Source: JAJRTE01 sp964418585 (GTDB taxonomy: Bacteria > Myxococcota_A > UBA796 > JAJRTE01). Taken from it: a stretch of 64,000 bases of DNA. The notes under the pieces are model-generated. The model saw nothing but the letters and a program-made list of their open reading frames with translations, was not told where the DNA came from and did no database searches. Made by a program: the position numbers and the translations under genes. The stretch spans positions 22,537 through 86,536 of the forward strand of contig CAYQMG010000017.1 of the NCBI GenBank assembly GCA_964418585.1. Direction: 5' to 3'. How positions within the stretch are numbered: position 1 is the first letter of the stretch; every line of letters begins with the position of its first letter. Below, one piece after another: positions 60,179 to 64,000 of the stretch.

Positions 60179-63100
60179 TCATTCCACGACCAGAACGGTG
60201 AACGTGTCCGTGACCAGTTCCTGGGAAGGCCATCCTCCAGCCCCGGTCCCGGCAATGCATTGCAGAGTCAGGGTGTTGAATCCGGGTTCCAACGCCACCG
60301 TCGCCCGGCCGACCTCGAGGACCGATCCATCATCGGGGAGGGTCACCATGGCGGCAGTCTCGCCGTTGACCGTGATGGCCACGTGCATGGCAGCCAGGCC
60401 GACGATGGTGAGGTCCAAGCTTTCCTGGAAGGCGACTCGAGGCGTGTCTGCGGCAAACTTCGCCCCGCCAAACCCGGGGGATGGCGCGTCCGGGAGGTCG
60501 CCGCTCAGCGTGCCCGCATCGATCCGGATACGCCCGGCCCCACCGCCGCCGCCACCGCCGGAACTGGTCCCGTTGGAGGACCCACCGACGCCGCCGGCCT
60601 CGGCCGTGGCATCGCCTCCATCCTGGTAGGTGCCGCCGTTCCCATCGTCTCCTCCGCCCCCACCGCCGCCGTTCCCGGCAACCCCCGCCCCACCGTTCCC
60701 GGACCGCCCGTTGCTGCCGGCCGAGTTGCTACTGCGCAGGCCGCCCGCCCCCCAGGCACCGCCCCCGCCTCCTCCCCCGCCTCCTCCACAACAACCGTCC
60801 TGACCCGCTTCCGAACCGACTCCCCCTCGGCCCCCATGCCCCGGACCATCACCTCCACCGCTTCCACCCCCTCCAGCCGCGGTCACCTCGCCACACAGTG
60901 TCACCCGGCGCCCGGACAAAAACACGGCGCCACCACTCCCTCCCCCTGCTCCTCCAAAACGACCGATTACTGTCTCAGGATAGTTGTCGTTGTCCACTCC
61001 CCCGGACGCCCCGCCGCCATCCGCCCAAACCGCCCCGCCACAGTCCACGATCACCGAGGCATCGGAAACCAACGCCACAGCCCCTCCACCGCCCCCACCG
61101 GCCGAACAACACTGTCCATAAAGCGAGCCACTCCCCCCTCCACTCCCGGCCACCAAGGGCTCGAGTTCGGCGTTTCCATACACCACACCACCAGCGCCGG
61201 GCGTCCCTCCGAACCCGGCCTGGCCACCATGCCCCCCCGGGTTGCCATAACCCGCGCCTCCCCCTCCGCTGTCCAGCGTGCTCCCGCCCCCGGCCCCAGG
61301 CCCGGCGCCCGAATTGCCGACAGAACTCGTCGACCGGCCTCCGTCTCCACCTCCCGGACCCGCAGACCAGTAGTTGCCGCTGGCATCCACCACTCCCTGC
61401 ACCAGAATGGGACCCACCGACTCGATCCTGATCGGGGTGTCCCCCGTGGTCAGTAGACTGCCTTCCACGCGGACGAACGAAAAGCGGCCGGCGGCCAGGT
61501 CCGCACCCGCCCCGTCCGAACTCAAGGTCGCACTCCCGGAAACTTCCAACTCGGGCAACCCGTGCACCACGAACGAGGTCTCGGCCACCACCCGGTCACC
61601 AGCAAGAAGTCGCGCGGTGGCCACCACGGTGTCGGTTCGAGGCGCCACCGGCGTTCCTCCGAAGGGCTCTCCCCCCGGAGACAACGAAACCAGCGGCGGG
61701 ATGGCCAGGCGTCCCACAACGCGATCGTCGCTCGAGTAGTCCAAAGCGAACGAGGGTTGTGCGCCGTCGACGAAGACCGGGGAATTGCCCTCGAACACCA
61801 CTTCGACCCAGTCCACCATGCAGAGCGTCACCGCCCCGGTGGCCGTGAACTGAGTGGGGACTCCAGGCGGATCCTCCACATCCCAGCCGGCCCCCTCCTC
61901 CACGTCTGCGTTTCCGAAAGCAAGGATGTGCACCTCCGCAGTTGTGGTCAGCGAGGGTTCCGGCCCCTCGTCTATCCAGCCATCTCCGTCATTGTCCACA
62001 CCATCGCAGGTCTCCACGTCGCACACATCGCCCACCCCATCTTGATCCGTGTCCGCCTGGTCAGGGTTGGTCGTCTCCGGACAGTTGTCCACGTCTCCGC
62101 ATACCCCGTCTCCGTCCGCGTCGTCCGCCGGGTCCCCCGGGCACTCGTCGCATGCATCCCCGGCCCCGTCTCCATCCTGGTCCGACTGGTCCGCGTTCGC
62201 AGTCCCGGGACAGTTGTCCACGTCTCCGCACACCCCGTCGCTGTCCTCGTCGTCGAGCGGATCCAGGGGGCAGACATCGCACAGGTCCCCCTGCCCATCT
62301 CCGTCTTGATCCGCCTGGTCAGGGTTGGTCGTCTCCGGACAGTTGTCCACGTCTGCACAGATACCGTCGGTGTCCAGGTCGTTGTCGGAATCAAGAGGAC
62401 AGCGATCGACGCAGTCGGCGACCCCGTCTCCATCTTGATCGGGAAAGTCGTTATCCACGACGCCGTCCCCGTCATTGTCAAGGCCGTCGCACACCTCGTC
62501 ACTGCATGCGTCCCCAATGCCGTCCTTGTCGATGTCGGCCTGGTCGGGGTTGGCCGTCGTGGGGCAGTTGTCCACGTCCCCGCACACGCCGTCCCCATCC
62601 GCATCGTTCATGTCGTCCCGAGGACAACGATCACACTCGTCTCCGATCCCATCGGTGTCCCCGTCGGTCTGGTCAGGATTGGCCGTCGTGGGGCAGTTGT
62701 CCACGTCCCCACACACGCCGTCTCCGTCTACATCGTTCATGTCGTCCCGAGGGCAGAGGTCACAGGCGTCGCCGAGTCCATCGGCATCGACATCTGCCTG
62801 ATCCGCGTTGGGAGCTTCCGGGCAGTTGTCCTTGTCGCCACAGACACCATCCTGATCCACATCGTCGGCAGCGTCGAGGGGACACGGGTCCACGCAATCG
62901 GCCATGCCGTCCGAGTCCGTATCGGGAAAGCCGTCGTCCACGACCCCGTTACCGTCGTTGTCGAGGCCATCGCAAATTTCAGGAACCGGCGTCGACGTTG
63001 GGACGGGGGACGGGGACGGACCGGGAGTGACCGGGGCCGGCGTCGGAACAGATGGAGTCGGTGTGGCAGGAACGGAAATGGTGGGGGTTGCCGTTGACGG

Positions 63101-63277
63101 ATTGGGTGATGGAGACGAAACCGCGTCATCGTCCTCGATGTCGGGGCAACCTCCCAGCATGATAACCAGAAAGAAGGATGCGAGGAGCCAGATGCCCCAT
63201 GCGGGCCAGACGACTGCTCGAGTTTCACGCGCTGCCGCCACTCGCCTGCTACTACACACTACACGGCCAACCGCCAT
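60179..63277 (-). CDS. large lipoprotein with thrombospondin-3-like and Gly-rich repeats
   Basis: A protein of about 1032 residues. A signal segment (WGIWLLASFFLVIMLGGC) ends in a lipobox, followed by a Pro/Ser/Thr linker. Residues 100-425 hold many Ca-binding thrombospondin type 3-like units (DVDGDGVCGDVDNCP, then NPDQ-type acidic loops) alternating with the MopE-like CDGLDNDG(N/D)GVVD motif. Residues 430-620 are beta-like. The following 300 residues are highly Gly-rich with Cys pairs (GQCCSAGGGGGGAV, DGCCGGGGGG). A beta module ends the protein. GGAGG precedes the ATG at 63277. A surface stalk or adhesin role is inferred. Confidence 0.88.
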   Translation of the reverse strand: MAVGRVVCSSRRVAAARETRAVVWPAWGIWLLASFFLVIMLGGCPDIEDDDAVSSPSPNPSTATPTISVPATPTPSVPTPAPVTPGPSPSPVPTSTPVPEICDGLDNDGNGVVDDGFPDTDSDGMADCVDPCPLDAADDVDQDGVCGDKDNCPEAPNADQADVDADGLGDACDLCPRDDMNDVDGDGVCGDVDNCPTTANPDQTDGDTDGIGDECDRCPRDDMNDADGDGVCGDVDNCPTTANPDQADIDKDGIGDACSDEVCDGLDNDGDGVVDNDFPDQDGDGVADCVDRCPLDSDNDLDTDGICADVDNCPETTNPDQADQDGDGQGDLCDVCPLDPLDDEDSDGVCGDVDNCPGTANADQSDQDGDGAGDACDECPGDPADDADGDGVCGDVDNCPETTNPDQADTDQDGVGDVCDVETCDGVDNDGDGWIDEGPEPSLTTTAEVHILAFGNADVEEGAGWDVEDPPGVPTQFTATGAVTLCMVDWVEVVFEGNSPVFVDGAQPSFALDYSSDDRVVGRLAIPPLVSLSPGGEPFGGTPVAPRTDTVVATARLLAGDRVVAETSFVVHGLPELEVSGSATLSSDGAGADLAAGRFSFVRVEGSLLTTGDTPIRIESVGPILVQGVVDASGNYWSAGPGGGDGGRSTSSVGNSGAGPGAGGGSTLDSGGGGAGYGNPGGHGGQAGFGGTPGAGGVVYGNAELEPLVAGSGGGSGSLYGQCCSAGGGGGGAVALVSDASVIVDCGGAVWADGGGASGGVDNDNYPETVIGRFGGAGGGSGGAVFLSGRRVTLCGEVTAAGGGGSGGGDGPGHGGRGGVGSEAGQDGCCGGGGGGGGGGAWGAGGLRSSNSAGSNGRSGNGGAGVAGNGGGGGGGDDGNGGTYQDGGDATAEAGGVGGSSNGTSSGGGGGGGAGRIRIDAGTLSGDLPDAPSPGFGGAKFAADTPRVAFQESLDLTIVGLAAMHVAITVNGETAAMVTLPDDGSVLEVGRATVALEPGFNTLTLQCIAGTGAGGWPSQELVTDTFTVLVVE

Positions 63278-63428
63278 ATCCACCTCCTGCCCTGCTCCAG
63301 GCCAAATGTTTCACAACTACACGGTGCTCGATGCTCGTCAGAAACATTATGACAACATCAGAAGACAGGTGGCAACGGGCATGGGGGCGAAACTGGCATC
63401 AACGTCATGTTTATAGTGCTGGACTCAT

Positions 63429-64000
63429 GTGGCCTGTGACCAGGCCTACGGAACTCGAGGAAACTTCCCTGCACCAGCCCACCATCCAGGCGCCGAAGTT
63501 GGTTGCGCCCCGATCCCCGAGATCTGTGGCAGTCCCACCACGGCAATCCATTGCAACCCTCCGGCCGACGCCCGGGCCCCGAACGGAGGGCCGGGGTCCC
63601 GGTTTCCCGAGTGTGACCCGTGTGCCGAGATCGGCTCGGTTCTGGATGTGCACAACCGGGTGCTCGGCGAGGTGCTGCCCGTGGCCGGGACGGGCTACAC
63701 CCTGAACTACCGGAGCGACCGGGTTCCCGGGTTTCGTGGCGCCTATCGTCTCGAGATTCCTGTGACCGAGGCCGAGGTTCCGGCGAGCCTGAAGCGTGTG
63801 GAAGTGGAACTGGACGTGGCCGGCCGGCACAATGCGTGGATCTTTGGGCCTGAGCCGGGACAGACCTTCACCTTCGAGTGGGACGGACTGGACGGATACG
63901 GCCGGGAGGTGGTCGGGGCGCAGGTGGTGAGCGGAGCCACGGGCTACGTGTACGACGGGGTGTACGAAGAGACGGAGACGTTTGGTTACAGCGGGAACGG
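63429..64000 (+). CDS. RHS-repeat-like protein, N-terminal fragment, 3' end cut
   Basis: The frame is open from 63417 to the right edge. Residues in the second half match the start of RHS/YD-repeat proteins: LDVHNRVLGEVLPVAGTGY, LNYRSDRVPGFRGAYRLEIP, EAEVPASLKRVEVELDVAG, FTFEWDGLDGYGREVVGAQ. These form large shells, often encapsulating a C-terminal toxin that lies outside this window. The first 60 residues are low complexity with cysteines. A stop at 63414 precedes the frame; GTG at 63429 is the first possible start, with no good ribosome-binding site, so the 5' end may be truncated. Confidence 0.72.
   Translation, partial: MACDQAYGTRGNFPAPAHHPGAEVGCAPIPEICGSPTTAIHCNPPADARAPNGGPGSRFPECDPCAEIGSVLDVHNRVLGEVLPVAGTGYTLNYRSDRVPGFRGAYRLEIPVTEAEVPASLKRVEVELDVAGRHNAWIFGPEPGQTFTFEWDGLDGYGREVVGAQVVSGATGYVYDGVYEETETFGYSGN

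Noticed and set aside
60500..61400. Gly-rich low-complexity DNA as a CRISPR or tandem repeat array
   Set aside because: It is an open coding frame with irregular GGN codons; there are no constant repeats with unique spacers.

Overview
This is GC-rich bacterial chromosome, densely coded on both strands, with no rRNA, CRISPR array, insertion sequence or prophage that I can recognise. The gene set and order point to a deltaproteobacterial lineage in the broad sense (Myxococcota/Desulfobacterota-like). The signs are the block rplY-pth-rpsF-rpsR-DUF2232-rplI-dnaB, a RdgC-family protein, DUF4388 and FHA proteins, many outer-membrane lipoproteins with Ca-binding or MopE-like repeats, Flp pilins, and a FabL-type enoyl reductase. 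I cannot name a genus.

Layout. 1-2.5 kb (minus): tRNA-Val, a Rho-independent hairpin, infC-rpmI-rplT, a lipoprotein and a MerR-type regulator that runs off the left edge. 2.6-6.7 kb: an MBL-fold hydrolase, a lamin-tail lipoprotein, a low-molecular-weight phosphatase and a coiled-coil FHA protein. 6.8-12.1 kb (minus): translation/replication block tRNA-Gln, rplY, pth, rpsF, rpsR, DUF2232, rplI, dnaB. 12.2-17.5 kb (plus): a methyltransferase-like protein, two lipoproteins, and a small glycan locus (GT2, sugar-nucleotide dehydratase, GT2). 17.7-32.2 kb: a 1016-residue membrane protein with a PHP-like N-terminus, TrhA, radical SAM/SPASM, GGDEF, an FHA protein convergent with a predicted pseudokinase, a phosphoesterase, FabL, an aminotransferase and RdgC. 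32.4-41.5 kb: two Flp-type pilins, a TPR protein ending in two ClpX-type zinc fingers, a UshA-like protein, groES-groEL, rpoZ and an ECF sigma/anti-sigma pair. 41.9-55.2 kb: DUF4388, a HAD phosphatase, a coupled YfhO/M23 pair with an S41 protease upstream, a lipoprotein, an acyl-CoA dehydrogenase and lexA. 55.3-64 kb: a TonB-dependent receptor overlapping a Cys-rich lipoprotein, an HD-domain protein, a thrombospondin-3/Gly-rich lipoprotein, and the start of an RHS-like gene cut by the right edge.

How the parts work together. Most of the window is housekeeping (translation initiation and ribosome, helicase, chaperonin, RNA polymerase omega, SOS repressor, lipid synthesis) mixed with cell-envelope genes. 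Promoters resembling the sigma-70 consensus (TTGACA-like box, 16-18 bp, TATAAT-like box) can be read by eye upstream of many genes and are listed. The most unusual items are the extreme excess of the hexamer CTCGAG, the tRNA-Val/terminator/infC leader with a non-AUG infC start, the PHP-like membrane protein, the TPR protein with tandem ClpX zinc fingers, and the FHA/pseudokinase pair.

All functional calls come from reading translated sequence and remembered family motifs; no database search was run. Long open frames opposite real genes (for example across 6.8-8.8, 49.2-51.8 and 51.8-54.4 kb) were judged to be GC-driven shadows.
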